64,000 bases of DNA from Delphinapterus leucas (GCF_002288925.2 NW_022097993.1:14801692-14865691); one strand, 5' to 3'; shown: positions 23,545 through 36,114, numbered from the stretch's first letter. Numbers and translations are program-made. The notes: generated from the letters alone by a model not told the origin.

Positions 23545-23800
23545 GCCTTTTTTTTCTTTTAAATAAATTATTATTGGAGTATAGCTGATTTACAGTGTTG
23601 TGTTAGTTTCAGGTGTACAGCAAATTGAATCAGTTATACATATACATATATCCTCCCTTTTTTAGATTCCTTTTCCATATAGGTCACTATAGACCTATGC
23701 TATACAGTAGGTTATTATTAGTTATCGATTTTAAATATAGTAGTGTGGATATGTCAACCCCAATCTCTCAGTTTATCTCTCTCCCCTTACCCCTTGGTTA
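23545..23800 (-). mobile_element. LINE-1 3' end, antisense
   Basis: A T-run at 23549-23555 is followed by ATTGGAGTATAGCTGATTTA, CAGGTGTACAGCAAATTGAA and CTATACAGTAGGTTATTATT, the same 3' UTR subfamily as 19478-19668. It is 5'-truncated near 23800. Confidence 0.88.
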
Positions 23801-25224
23801 TCAGCCTACTTGCTGCTCTAACTTCTGACATGAATCTGCCCTGCACCAGTATCTTGGAATCACATTCTCTTCCACTCCTCTCTTCAAAAGCCAAGCAAAA
23901 TCCCTACCTTGAAACCATACTAAAAGCTGCTATTGGTCTCTGGTCCTATGTGATGTAGAAATGTAGTGAAATGGGTATATTGAATTTTCCCTAAGTGTAA
24001 GTCAAGGTCTCAAACACCTACAGAACCTTCAGTACTAGTCACCAACCCTCTAATTTCCATGGTCAGCTCCAGTGCTTTCCCCATGATGATTATTTTAACT
24101 TTAATGAATCTTCATAAGTGCCATACCCAATCTCCTTTCATTCATTCACAGCAGACAACTGTGCTTCTTATATGGAGAAAATGAGAAATATTGATGTGTT
24201 ACCCCTTAATATCCCTCCACCTACTTACAGAAAAGTATCAATTATGCAGGCCTGCTGCTAACCCTCCCTTGCTCAGTAGGTATTTTTCCCCTCTGCTTTG
24301 TTAGTAATCTATGAGGACATGGAAATCTTATTTCTGTGTATGGTGTGAAATGGTCTGCAGTTTATGTATTTTAATTGAAATATGGAAAATAAAGTATACA
24401 GAATATACTGCTAACAGTCATCTTACTCTCTCTGCCCTTACTTGTAGTTGGTTATATCTTTTAGGATTCCATGTACATTGCTCATCTCGTTTCTTCTAAA
24501 TGAATGCAAAATAGATGTAATTTTGGAGATGGACCAACAAGGAGTAATAGATTGGCTCAGCCACACTATAGAGCTGCTCCACAAAACAGCTCAGCCCCAA
24601 TCCTCTTATGGCTTAACATTCAGTGGGAACAATGAACGGGTATCTTTCATGGGTCTATTGATAGGTGCTTCAAAAATTGCTTTTTTCATATCTGGCTTTT
24701 ATTAATTATATTAAGAGTTAGTTTCTAAGGAAATGGTGAACACTTAATTATTGTTCCGCATTTTTATTTTTTTCTTCATTTTTGCCTGTTTCTATTTAAT
24801 GGTGAATGGGAGCAAACAGTCACATCTAGCTAATTCAAATCCAAACTCAGAAGTTAGGGATTTGTCTTTTATTGTAAGTTATGATAAATGAAATTAGATT
24901 CTGAAAGAAAATGCAGTTTCAGATTTACATTAACTTTTTCAGGCAGGTATTTGGATAATTCCACTTATAGACCAGATATTTTATACAGCCATACGTTATT
25001 TATAAATAAAAAGAAATGATAGTCTCATGGACTAGGAGAACCATAACTATAGTAAATATAAATAGATATTTATTTTTCTAATTTTTCTGTGGATTTATTT
25101 TTAATCTGATTCATTTATAAAATATATAACCACAAATTTCTTATCTCATTTTCAAAGTAAACTGAAACCAACCATAACTCTTAGTTGAGGAGAAAATAAT
25201 GTAACACCTTTAACAGAAATCTTG
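23801..25224. other. No recognised feature
   Basis: No repeat or gene assigned. The frame at 24448-24705 has no known domain. Confidence 0.4.
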
Positions 25225-25388
25225 GGTCTATATTCTGGTCTCAGCTGTATCACCAACCAGTTATTAACTTAAGTAAGTCAAATGATCTCTCACTTCTCAG
25301 GTTCTTCACACACAAAATGAGAATGTTGGCCTCGATAATCTCTGAGGTTGTATTCAGGTCTAAGATTCTATGACTACATTTATTTAAA
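25225..25388 (+). mobile_element. MIR SINE, sense
   Basis: Blocks in MIR order: GTCTCAGCTGTATCACCAAC near 25239, an ACTTAAGTAAGTCAAATGA stretch near 25267, CAAAATGAGAATGTTGGCCT near 25313, and a CTCTGAGGTTGTATTCAGGT segment ending in TTCTATGACT. Confidence 0.78.
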
Positions 25389-26739
25389 CATCCTCTGTGT
25401 AACAGCACCATCAGTACACAAAGGGCACTGCTATAAATAAAACAAGCCTATTTTTACTGGAATGCCAACCAAATCCAAGGTATAACCAGTATCATTATGG
25501 AAGCTTCAACTATACATAAACATTTTTTTGTTGTTGTTTCAGTCTTAAAGATACTTTTTTCTGTGACCTTTGGTGCTGCTGTAGTGACATAAGCTCACAT
25601 AAATAATTTATCGTGTTCTACATTACTTAAAGGAACAATTTTCTCTTTTTATTTAAGAACATAAAGGATGAAGAATACAATCCATAATACTTAAGCACCA
25701 GTAGGAAATACCTGTGGTCAAGTCACCGATACTCTATGTTTTCATGAATATAAACTTAATATAACTCTGTCTAATTTCTCAGCATACTAATAATTTCCCG
25801 AAATTCAATTAATAATCAAAGCTCTTAATTTGCTTAATACCAATGCAATATTTAGACTATTTGCATAACTTAATAGACATATAAGTTTCAAATGACAATG
25901 TCATGGTGTTATAATTTGCATGAATAAAAAATGCGTTCAAACTGCAAGATGGATAATTGAATTTTAGTATAACAGAGTATGAATGGTTGTGGGTGTGGTT
26001 TCAGATTCCACGTGGCAACCCAATATGACTTGTCAATATTTGTATAGTACCAAAGAAAACTATTCACAGTTATGTGAAAATGTTGAAATACACCTCCCTT
26101 TTCCTACTTATCTGGATGAGACTGAATTTTCTTATTATTCGTCATACTGAAACATATTGAAAAGAAAAACAGATATGTCATACAGCTCTTTTCATTGAGC
26201 CACACTTTAAAGAGATTTAAAAATTCTTAAACCAATGCTCTAAAAAATAAAATAGGAAACCTATATTATTTATATTAACATGAATGGGGTTATTATTGTT
26301 ATCTCAAAACAAATTCATTAAGAATATTTTCAGCATTGTGTTTTATTTTCTAATACAGTAAATATCAATGTATATAATGCAAAAGTTCTTTGACATTCTA
26401 AAACTTTTTTAAGAATGTAAAAAAATCTTGAAACCAAAGAATTTCAGAACCACTACCCTTCAGTATAAAAGATTATTTTATATAATGTGATAAAGTATTT
26501 AATATGCAGTGTATAGAACAAAGAGCTTGACAGATACAAAAGAACACCATGTATATTAGCTATAACTATGCACCACGTATAAAAGGTATAAAACGAAATG
26601 CCCTAAAACATTAATATTTGCAAAAAGAACCGACACAAACGAGAAGCTCTTGCTACTTGCAGTGACACAAGTAATGATGTCATCTCCGACCCAGGAGTTG
26701 CAGGGTCATGTAACTGGCAGGCTTAGATTTAGCTTACAA
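25389..26739. other. No recognised feature
   Basis: AT-rich; nothing assigned. Confidence 0.45.
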
Positions 26740-26890
26740 ATACAGCACACCCCCATGCCCTTATCCACAGGGGATCAGTCTCAAGATCTCCAATGGATGC
26801 CTGAAGGTAAGATAGTATACAACCTACAGACGCAGTTGACTGTTGAACAATGGGGGTAAGGGGTTCTGTACCTTGGCCCAGTCATTTTTT
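26740..26890 (+). mobile_element. Tigger/MER-type DNA transposon fragments (tentative)
   Basis: GCCCTTATCCACAGGGGATC at about 26757 followed by CAATGGATGCCTGAAGG matches a motif of Tc1/mariner Tigger-derived MER elements; CAGTTGACTGTTGAACAATG at 26833-26852 is another such terminal motif (same end as the MITE at 30523). Two different fragments may be joined here. Sequence after 26890 is unassigned. Confidence 0.5.
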
Positions 26891-29800
26891 ATCACAAAGG
26901 GATATTAATACAACCAATCTTAACCATAGAAATAAGGACATTCCATGAAAATTAATGGGAAAATGTGAAAGAAAAGCCACTGCAAACACTAAGCTTTTCT
27001 ATGGTAGCCGACTCAACAATGCAAACTGGGAAGAATAGGCTGCTGTAGGCACTGTTTAGTGATGCACAGAATGGTTTGGTAAGTTATAGTATAAATGATT
27101 CATATAAGGTCATGTGGATGGAGAATGACATCAGGAATAGAGACCACTTTGTTTTTCTTGCCAACACCATGGCTTAATCTACTAGAGACAAAAACACAAA
27201 GTTGTTTATTCTCTGAAACTGTTTGGGATGAACTATGCAAAATGACATTGCAAGTTATTTTAAATTAAAAATTTGCCAAGTGAGAGCTTCACTCATTGTT
27301 CCCAAGGTGGAAAGAAGGGTAAACTACGGGGCTTGAAGTATTGCTAAAATAGATATTGTTTATTTACAAGTATATTAATTGATGTTGCTGTGAAACAGAA
27401 AGGCACAATTTATTGTGAGTAGAAAAAAACCAAGAATGCTATAGTTTTAAAGTGTACAAAGAATGTCAGTTAATTAAAACACAAAGGGGGGGTATATTCT
27501 CATACTTTTGTTTAATGTTATTATTACACAAATTCACTTTTAAAATCTATTGTTCATTTTTTAAAAAATTTGCTAACAGAATCTAAAATGGAAGAGCAAG
27601 TGTAGTGGAAAAGTCAGCTAACTGGGGAGATGAATTTCCTCCAAGATAAATATGTACATATTAATTTTTTACTTGATTTTTATTCTCATTAATGCCATAA
27701 TTTTATTTCATGCTGTATTTAAATTGACAACTATATATTACAGTTCCTATATTTTAATGTAAAGTTTATTCAATTACATTAAGCTTTACTGAATAAACTT
27801 TACATTAAAACATGAAACAGGAGTAAAATATGGGGATAACTAATACCTGTTATTTATTTTTCTATATTATTCTCCTTTTGAGATATTTTAAATATGTTTT
27901 TCTGTGATATTTACTTTGTTTTGAGTGATATTTACTTTTTTTGCACCTGTATTTTTCATTATTTATCAATTTGCTTGCTTTAACTTATATTTTGAAAATT
28001 GTGTAACTGAATTTAAGCTTCATGGCTGTGTAAAATGAGATAGTCATTCAGATTTATTATGAATGCAGCTATATCTTCATACACATATGTAAAGAAAAAT
28101 CTGATTTTTCAAACCTCAATTCTTCATTGATATGTAGTGGGTTTTGAGTTCCCAAAGTAATATTTCCTTAAATATATTCTGATATACAATTTTTAGGCCT
28201 GTAAATCTAAAATAAATTATCTATGAATGTGCTTCAACCAACTGGACTGGCATTTGAAAAATTTATGGACTAAATAATCCACTTTCTCAATGATCCTATT
28301 AGCCAGATATCAGTCAAGTCTTTGTCTGACTTTGAATTCTTTAGACACAGCAAAGCTGATTCATTGTTGAATGAAGACATATTAAACACATTTCTGATGC
28401 AAAACATTAAGATAATTAGGCCAATTATGTGCCATACAGATTAGTGCAAATAAAAATTGCAAGATGGAAGTAACACTGTACTGATTTTATTTCAGTGCAT
28501 CTATGGAAGTAAAGCATTTCAATAGATTTTAGCTGCTTTACCTGCAAATACTCAGAATACTTAATAGAACAAGGTGGGGTAGGAAAGGTGCACTATGAAT
28601 GTTAGATGAAAGTCGTCCCTGATGTGGCTGTGATCTCACTGAGCCTGTGAGGACACACAACCACAACCCTCAGGGGAACTGGAAGGCCATTGATATGATA
28701 GACAAGGGGCATACTGTGTTCCCTTGATCTTCCAAGATCTTTTAGTAATGACAGAAAGTAAGAAAAACATATTGTTAATTAAGATCTGATGTATTAATCA
28801 AGGCAGGAAAAAATAAAAGCTTTTTGTTGTTTAACTAAAATGACTGAACCAAGAGTCAAGGCCAGATGTTATAGATTAAATACATAGCTACACTAATTCA
28901 ACAATTCTTTTTGTTAAAACACCTTTTTTTTTTCTGAGCCCTTTTGGTAATGCTTGTCAAAAACTTTCTGATGTTAAAATTTCTGGATAATAATTCTTTT
29001 CAGGTTTTACACTTGTAATTTATTTAGGGGACTCTGTCAGAGATGGAAGAGTTCAGAATTTGTACCAAGTTATATTTTTGTTAATTGTTAGAAACCCAAT
29101 ATCTTCATTAGATTTTTGTCTTTTTTGGTCCAAAGCAATGTCAAGACATCTAATCTTTCTCTGAGAAACTGAAGATCATGGACCATAGTAATTAAGATTC
29201 AGATCATACTTCCTTCTTGGCTTAGTTAAGGTCTTTAATTTCTGATGTATTTACTAAAAATTCTTCTCTCTTTTAGTTCACTAATTACCAAGGACTGCTA
29301 GGCTGGCAGAGCTGAACTGTGATTGAAAGATTGCATTCTGTGGAAATAAAAAAAAAAAAAGGCAAGAAAAAGCTGGGGTTTGCTACAGCAGATGTTTAAT
29401 TTAGCTGTCTGAGGCTTCCAGAAAACACTCCTCACTCTGTGCTGTTGTAAAGATTACACTTCTAGAAACAAGATAGGGAAGGGAGGAAATTTCACTTTTG
29501 GTTGTTTAGCTTTCCACACAAAAAGTGACCTGCACTTTCCTGTCATCTGCTTCTGCTTGATTATTTGGCTCTTAAGTTAGTGGTTTGATCTAAGCTTCTT
29601 TGATCTGATGGTTTCATATTATTCACTACATTCAAGATAAACCTGTGAAGTCTATGCATTACTTTATGTAGGGAAGGGCGGAAGACAGAAATCATTTCAC
29701 TCTTGTAAAATAAAGTATAAGAAGAAATAAAAATATGAGGTAGATCTATATATAACCTAAGAAGCAGAATGGCAAGTGCTTTCTTTAAAGGGGAGGGAAT

Positions 29801-30029
29801 ACAGACAAGATTTTATATTTCCATAGTTATATTATTATTTTACAGTTTTGAGTTCTTTGTGTGGAAAACTAAGCAACCAACAGATACATATAGTTGAAAA
29901 CTCAAGAAAGAGAAGCATAAACGTGTTAGCTAGAATTGTAGGCATAATGGCCAAAATAGATAAAACCAGAAATATTTAAATGATGTGGAGAGAGATAATG
30001 GGTATAGGACATATTTGTATACTGTAACT
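26891..30029. other. No repeat or gene recognised, apart from a hairpin at 27752-27810
   Basis: About 3.1 kb without a recognised interspersed repeat, which stands out in this window. Sub-stretches at 28200-28500 and 29230-29620 have balanced composition and paired homeodomain-type cores (GATAATTAGGCCAATTATG near 28410) and could be conserved noncoding DNA. An A-run lies at 29347-29361. Confidence 0.4.
27752..27810. repeat. Perfect inverted repeat: 21-bp arms, 17-nt loop
   Basis: Left arm 27752-27772 (TTTTAATGTAAAGTTTATTC plus A) is the exact reverse complement of right arm 27790-27810. The 17-nt loop contains AAGCTT. Outside the perfect arms, imperfect pairing may continue (CAGTTCC on the left against a GAAACAG on the right). 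It is either the remnant of a small palindromic DNA transposon or an independent hairpin; it does not match the MADE1 sequence I remember. Confidence 0.95.
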
Positions 30030-30520
30030 TTTCCTTGATCTACATTTATTCTTTTACCAATGCCACACCATCTTAATCATGTAGCTTTATAAAAAGCCTT
30101 GAAATCAACTAGTTTGAGTCCTTCTACTTTATTATTTTTCTTTAATATTCTATTGGTTATTCAAGGTTGTTTATCTTTCCATATGAACATTATAATCATT
30201 TTGTAAATATTTACAAAATATTATGCTGGAATTTTGATTGAGATTTAATTGACTCTGTAGATCAAGTTGGGAGGAACTGACATTTGACAACAATGAAACT
30301 TCCAATCCATGAATGTAATTTTTTCCATTTGTTTAGGTCTTCTTTGAGTTTTTTTCATCAGAGTTTTGTAGTTTTCTGCATATAGATGCTGTACATATTG
30401 GGTAGATTTATATCCAATATTTCATGTTCTTGGTGCTATTGAAATGGCATTTTTAAAAATTTTAAAATTCCAATTCCAGTTGTCCACTGCTGGTATATAG
30501 GAAAGACATTAACTTTTGTA
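30030..30520 (-). mobile_element. Old antisense LINE-1, segment 1 (ORF2 middle; 3' end missing)
   Basis: The minus strand encodes ORF2 downstream of the reverse-transcriptase core. Plus-strand landmarks are CAATGCCACACCATCTTAAT at 30058, AAGTTGGGAGGAACTGACAT near 30263 and CATCAGAGTTTTGTAGTTTT near 30356. The match begins abruptly near 30030; the ORF2 C-terminus, 3' UTR and poly-A are absent. This is the first of four pieces of one element: 30030-30520, 30771-33238, and 33966-35965 with two nested insertions between them. Confidence 0.88.
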
Positions 30521-30522
30521 TA

Positions 30523-30768
30523 CTGTTGGGCATTGAACAGCAAGGGTTTAAACTGTGTGGAACCACTCATATGTGGATTTTTTCAGTAGTAAATACTATG
30601 AGTTGGTCTGAAGTTGGTTGAATTCTCTGATAGGGAGGAACTGCAGATATAAGGAAGAACAGATACCAAGGCTGCATATACAAAGGACAAACTATAAATT
30701 ATACACAGAGTTTTGTATTGCATGGTGGGTCAGTGCCCCTACTCCTTGAGTTGTTCAGGGGTCAGCTG
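30523..30768. mobile_element. Tigger-like non-autonomous DNA transposon (MITE) with TA target duplication
   Basis: About 246 bp with terminal inverted repeats: the left end CTGTTGGGCATTGAACAGCA pairs with the right end, whose reverse complement starts CAGCTGACCCCTGAACAACT. Interior motifs AAACTGTGTGGAACCACTC, TATGTGGATTTTTTCAGTAG and ACTATAAATTATACACAGAG are those of a Tc1/mariner Tigger-related MER family. TA lies at 30521-30522 and 30769-30770, and removing the element rejoins the surrounding L1 collinearly. No transposase is encoded. Confidence 0.85.
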
Positions 30769-30770
30769 TA

Positions 30771-33238
30771 CTAACCTGAATACTCAAACTTTACTCTCAT
30801 CGTGCTTTTTATTAATTCTTTGAGACTTTATATACAGACAATCATGTCATCTCTGAACAAAGACAATTCTGTTTCTATTTCTCATTTTTATACCTTTATT
30901 TCCCTTTCTTACTGTACTAGATAAGACTTCCCGTATGAAGAGCAGTAGTGAGAGGGGACATCCTTGCCTTGTTCCTGATGTTAGAGGGAAACATCCAGCT
31001 TCTTACCATTAAATATGGTGTTAGTTGTGGACTTTTCATAGAGGCCCTTTATCTAGTTGAGGGGACTTCCCTCTACTCCTAATTTGCTGAGGGTTTTTAT
31101 TTTGAATGCATGCTGGATCTTGGCAAGACTTTTCTTTGTTAGTCTGTTGGTGTGGTGGATTGCATTGATTGGCTTTGAAATGTTGAAACAACCTAGCTGG
31201 AATAAGTACCTGGAATAAATCTTTCTTAAGAGTGTATACTTTTTAATACGTTTTTAATATTTATTTCCTATTTTTGAGGATTTTTCATCTATGTTCATGA
31301 GAGATATTTGTCTTTTTTTGTGATGTCTTTATCTGGTTTTTATATAAGGATAGTCTGGTCTCATGGATTGAGTTTGAAAGTCTTCCCTCTGCTTTTATTT
31401 TCTGGAAGTGATCAAGTAGAACTGGTACCATTCCTTTTTTAAAACATATAGTAGAAATCACATGTAAAATCAATGAGGACTTTTTTATTTTTTCACACAC
31501 AAAAACATTTTTTGGTAACTACTAATTATTGGTTTAATTTTCATAATAGATATAGACCTATTTGGATTATCTGTTTTTCCTTATGTGAGTTTTGGTAGTT
31601 TGTGTCTTACACACAATTGGTTTCATTAAAGTTATCAAAGTTGTGGAAATACTTGTTGTTTGTAGTGTTCCTTTATTATCATTTTAATGGCAATGGAATC
31701 AGTAGAGATTAAAGCTTTTTTTTCTGATAGTGGTAGTTTTTGTTTTCTCTATCTTTTTTTTTTTAAGCTTGCTGAAAGATAATCAATTTTATTGATCTTT
31801 ACCAAAACCAGCTTTTGGTTTTGTTGATTTTTTTAATTTTTTCTTTTCAATTTCATTGATTTCTGATCTAATATTTACTATTTCTTTTCCTTGGATTATT
31901 TTTGGCTTATCTTCTTCTTCTGGTTTTCTAAGGTGAAAGTGTAGATGATTGATTTTAGATCTTATTATTTTCCTTTACAAGATAGGCATTTATTGCTATA
32001 ACTTCATCTGAGCACTTCTTTCACTATATTTCACAAATTTTGATAAGTTGAATTTTCATTTAGTTCAAAATATTTTTAAACAATTATGTGCAGACTTTTT
32101 CTTTGACTTATGCATTGTTTATAAGTTGTGGTGTTTAATTTCCAAATATTGGGAATTTCTCAGATATCTTTGTTTTTTATTTCTATTTCATTTAATTGTG
32201 GCCTGCTAATACACTTTGTAGGTTTCTATTCTTATAAATCTGTTTGTTGAGATGTGTTACATATCCCAGAATATGATCTAGCTTGGTGAATGTTCCGTAT
32301 GAGCTTGGGGAGAATGTATATTCTGATGTTATGGTTGTGCTATTTCATAAATGCCATTTACATCAAGTTGACTGATAGTGCTATTCAGGTCAACTATGTT
32401 CTCACTTATTTGTTGTCCACTTGATCTATCAATTACCAAAAGAGATTGTTGAAGTCTCCATGTATAATGTGACTTTTTCTTTTTTCCTTGCAGTTCTATG
32501 AGTTTTTGCATCACGTATTTTGATGCACTGTTGTTAGGTGCACATTCATTAAGGATGGTTGTCTTCTATAAGCTTTGTTATCTTTGACATTATACAATTC
32601 CCTTCTTAATCCCTGATCATTTCCTTTCTTTGAAATCTGCTTTTTCTGAAGTTAATATAGTTATTCCAGCTTACTTTTCGTTAGGGTTTACATGTTGTAT
32701 CTTTCTAAATCTGTTCAGTTTTAAACTTTCAAAGTCTTTATATTTAAGGTGGATTTCTTTTATATAATACATAGCTGGGTTGTGTTTATATTTGTGTTTC
32801 TGTTTTAATCTACTCTGAAAATTTCTGTCTTTTAATTGGTGTATTTAGAGCAATCTCATTTAAAGTGATTACTGATATAGTTGGATCATTACCTACCATG
32901 TTTTTGTAGAAATGTTTTCTATTAGTTGCATTTGTTCTTTTTTTCTCATTATTTCTGCAATCTCATTTTAATTGAATATTCATATGTTATACTATTTTTT
33001 AAAATAAGGTTTTCCTGGAGTTTTCCATATGCATTTACAGCCAAACTAAGTCCTCCTTCAGGTAATACTATACCACTTCTCACATACCAAAGTTACCATA
33101 CAACATGGTATTCCCAACTCCTCTGTCCCTTGTTGTATGACATTATTTTCATTCATTTTCCTTACCCATATATTTTAATTTCCCAGTACACTGTTACTAC
33201 TATTATTTTAAACAAACTGCTATATTTTAAATCAATTA
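30771..33238 (-). mobile_element. Old antisense LINE-1, segment 2 (ORF2 reverse transcriptase and endonuclease)
   Basis: Continues segment 1 after the MITE. Plus-strand AGGGGACATCCTTGCCTTGT near 30953 and CTGTTGGTGTGGTGGATTGC near 31143 mark the reverse-transcriptase region. The minus-strand frame at 32329-32514 encodes part of the endonuclease domain (VIDRSSGQQISENIVDLNST). The element runs on toward the ORF2 start until interrupted near 33239. Confidence 0.9.
32329..32514 (-). pseudogene. L1 ORF2 endonuclease fragment, decayed
   Basis: A 61-codon frame encodes SLLVIDRSSGQQISENIVDL followed by NSTISQLDV, matching the middle of the L1 apurinic/apyrimidinic-type endonuclease that nicks target DNA. 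The flanking parts of ORF2 on this strand are interrupted by stops and frameshifts, so the product is not functional. Confidence 0.8.
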
Positions 33239-33239
33239 A

Positions 33240-33966
33240 GAATAAGAAAATACCATCTCACACTCATTATTATGATTATCAAAAAAAAATCCATAAAATT
33301 ACAAGGGTTGACAAGGATTGAAGAAATTGAAATCCATGTGCACTGTTGGTTGGAATGTAAAATAGTGCAGTGCTATGGAAAACAGTATGACAATTACCCA
33401 AAAATTACAAATGTAGAATTACCATGTGTTCTGGTATTTCCACTTCTGGTATATACCAAAAATAATTAAAAGCATGGAAATGAGCAGATATTTGTACAAC
33501 TATTTTCGTGGCAGCATTATTTACAATAGCCAAAAGGTGGAAGCAACCTGGAGCTCATTGACAGATAAATAGGTAAATCAAATGTGGTATATACATATGA
33601 TGGAATATAATTCAACCTTAAAATGGAAGGTAATTCTGACACATGCTGCAATCTTGGCAATATTATGCTAAGTGAAATAAGCCACTCACAAAGAAAAATA
33701 CTGTATGATTCCACTTATTTAGGGAACTAGTTAGATTAGTTCAAGCTCACAGAGACAAAGTAAAGTTGTGGTTGCCTGGTTGTGAGGGCAACAAGGTTGG
33801 GAAATTATTTCTTAATGGGTATAGAGGTTCAGTTTTGCAAGATAAAAAGAGTTCTAAAGATTGGTTGTACAAAAATGTGAATATATTTAACACTACCAAA
33901 CTGTACAATTAAAAATGTTGAGAGTAAATTTTATGTTATGTATATTTTACCACTATTTAAAAAATA
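33240..33966 (+). mobile_element. LINE-1 3' end, sense, nested in the antisense L1
   Basis: Reads through the ORF2 C-terminus (CACTGTTGGTTGGAATGTAA near 33341, GCAGCATTATTTACAATAGC near 33512, AAGTGAAATAAGCCACTCAC near 33671) and an L1MA-like 3' UTR (TTGTGGTTGCCTGGTTGTGA near 33766) to an A-rich end near 33960. It is 5'-truncated. The antisense L1 continues in register on the other side. GAATAAGAAAAT at the left edge and GAGAAAATAAG at the right edge may be remnants of the TSD. Confidence 0.88.
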
Positions 33967-35965
33967 TTTTTAAGAAGATTGAGAAAATAAGATGTTGTTT
34001 TTCCTTCATTTATTATCTGATGGCATTCCTTTCTAATGTAGATCTGAGTCTTTTACCTATATCATTCTTCTACCTGAAGAAATTATTTCAGCATTTCTTG
34101 CAGAATAATTCTGCTGGCAATAAATTACATAGTTTTTTTCCACTAAGAAATTCCTTATTTCTCCTTCATTTTGAAGGGTAATTTCACTAGATATAGAATT
34201 CTAGGTGGGTGTTTTTTTTTTTTTAATCTTCTTTCAATGCTTCAAGTATTTTATTCCATTCTGTTCTTATTTGCATGGTTTCAGATGAGAGTCCTCTGTA
34301 ATTCTTATCCTTGTTTCTTTTATAGGTTAGATTTTTTTCACACCTTTGGCTTCTTTCAAGACTGTTTTTTTTCCTTGTATTTTCTGCAGTTTGAATATTA
34401 AAGAGCTAGGTGTAGAATTTTAGTTTTTATCTTGCATGGTATTATCTGAGCATCTTCTTTCTGAGATTTGGTGTCTGTCATTCATTTTGGAAAATTCTTG
34501 GCCATTAATATTTCAAATGTATCTTCTATATCCTTTTATCTTTTTTCTCTCTCTGGTGTTTCAATTATGTATATGTTAAACCTTTTGAAATCACCCCCAA
34601 TTTTTTGGATATTCTGTTCCTTTTCTTGTTCATCCTTGTTTCTCTTTACATTTTGGTTTGTGAAGTTTCTACTGACATATCTTCAAGCTCACTGATTCTT
34701 TCCTTGTCTGTGTCCAATCTATAGATGAGCCCATCAAAGTTATTTTTCATGCATGTTACAGTGTTTTTGTTGCTAGTATTATCTTTTGATTGTTTTAGAG
34801 ACTTTCCTCTTTTCTTACTTTTATCCATCTGTTCTTGCATATTATTTAAATTTTCTATTAGAGCTCTTAACATATTAATCACTGTCATTTAAAATTTTCT
34901 ACATGATATTGCCCAAATCTCTGTCATATCTGAGTCTGGTTCTGATGCTTACTTTATCTCTTCAGACTGTGTTTTTACCTGTCTTTTGGCATTCCTTATA
35001 ATTTTTCTGTTGTTTTTGAAAGTCAAACATGATGTAACAGGAAATGAAGTAAATAGGCCTTTAGTGTGAGTTTTTATGTTAATTTGGCCAGGAATTGAGG
35101 TGTGTTTAATATTTGCTGTAGTCACAGGTGTTAGAGAGTTCAAATCCTTTTAGTGCCCTTATTTTTGTCTCAAAATTGCCTTTGGTATTCCCTAAGAACT
35201 CCTGCTTAGATCAAGTCTTTCTTATAGATATATCAACTGTAAATCACTGTTAATATAAAGAGCCCTATTGATGTGGCAGTATAGTGTGTGTGTGTGGGGG
35301 GAAGTGATCTATTATTTTATGTTTATATCTCATTTTTTTAGTAGACTTGTATCCCTGGGTTGTGTCCTTTGCAAGTGTCTCTCAACTTGTTTCTCCTTAG
35401 GTGAGACAGGAAGGCCAGAGGAGACTGGAGCATTTCACCTAAGAGGTCAAGGTTTTGGTAAAGACCTTCTCTTGCAGTGTATGCCTCTGCTATTTCAGAA
35501 TTCTCTGGGGATATTTCACAATGGTTATTTTCCCCCTCCCTCTGCTGAAGCCTCATGAGAACTTGTGGAGTCTCTGGATGTAAAACCCTAAACCAGTGCA
35601 TCTGCGGGCACCCCTAAGACTATAGCCTCCGCATATTTTATACTTTCTAGTTAGTCTACACACAGTCTCCTGCAATTTATGAAAATTATCTTTAAGTGAT
35701 ATCATTAAGCAGTTAATGTCTCTAGTGATTTCTGGTCCGGATTCAGTGATATTGATTGATATTCTCTGTACTCACCTGTCTTTCCAGATTTTGGAGTGGT
35801 GGTCTGTCTTGCAAGGTCAGTTCTTTGCTACATCCGAGTCAGTGATGTCAGTTTCTTCAGCTTTTGTCATACGAATGGTAGTGATGACCACAAAGCTCTT
35901 TACTAAGCTGAAACATGAAGGTGTCATATCTTTTCATCCTGTTGGGCTACTGGATTTGTTATGAT
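33966..35965 (-). mobile_element. Old antisense LINE-1, segment 3 (ORF1 and 5' region)
   Basis: Completes the element that starts at 30030. Plus-strand GGTAATTTCACTAGATATAG near 34178 and GGCCATTAATATTTCAAATG near 34499 are antisense ORF1-region landmarks. The minus-strand frame at 34646-34888 encodes the ORF1 coiled coil ending ERISELEDMSVE. The part above about 35000 looks like 5' region (TCTGAGTCTGGTTCTGATGC near 34930). The end near 35965 is approximate. Total L1 length without insertions is about 5 kb. Confidence 0.82.
34646..34888 (-). pseudogene. L1 ORF1 coiled-coil fragment
   Basis: An 80-residue open stretch carries LRALIENLNNMQEQM near its start and ERISELED at about 34679-34702. 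This is the trimerising coiled coil of ORF1p, the RNA-binding chaperone of the L1 particle. The RNA-recognition and C-terminal domains that should follow on the minus strand (34640 down to about 33966) are not open, so this is a relic. Confidence 0.8.
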
Positions 35966-36114
35966 ATGCTTTGTAAGAATAAATTTGAAAGAGAATAAAT
36001 GTGCTTAATGGGGAAACGGAGGATGTGACATGATGAAACAGATAATGTGACGGAGAGAAAGTCATACAAAAATATATCGATCATTTCTTCCTTTGCCTCA
36101 GTTTTTCTGCATGT

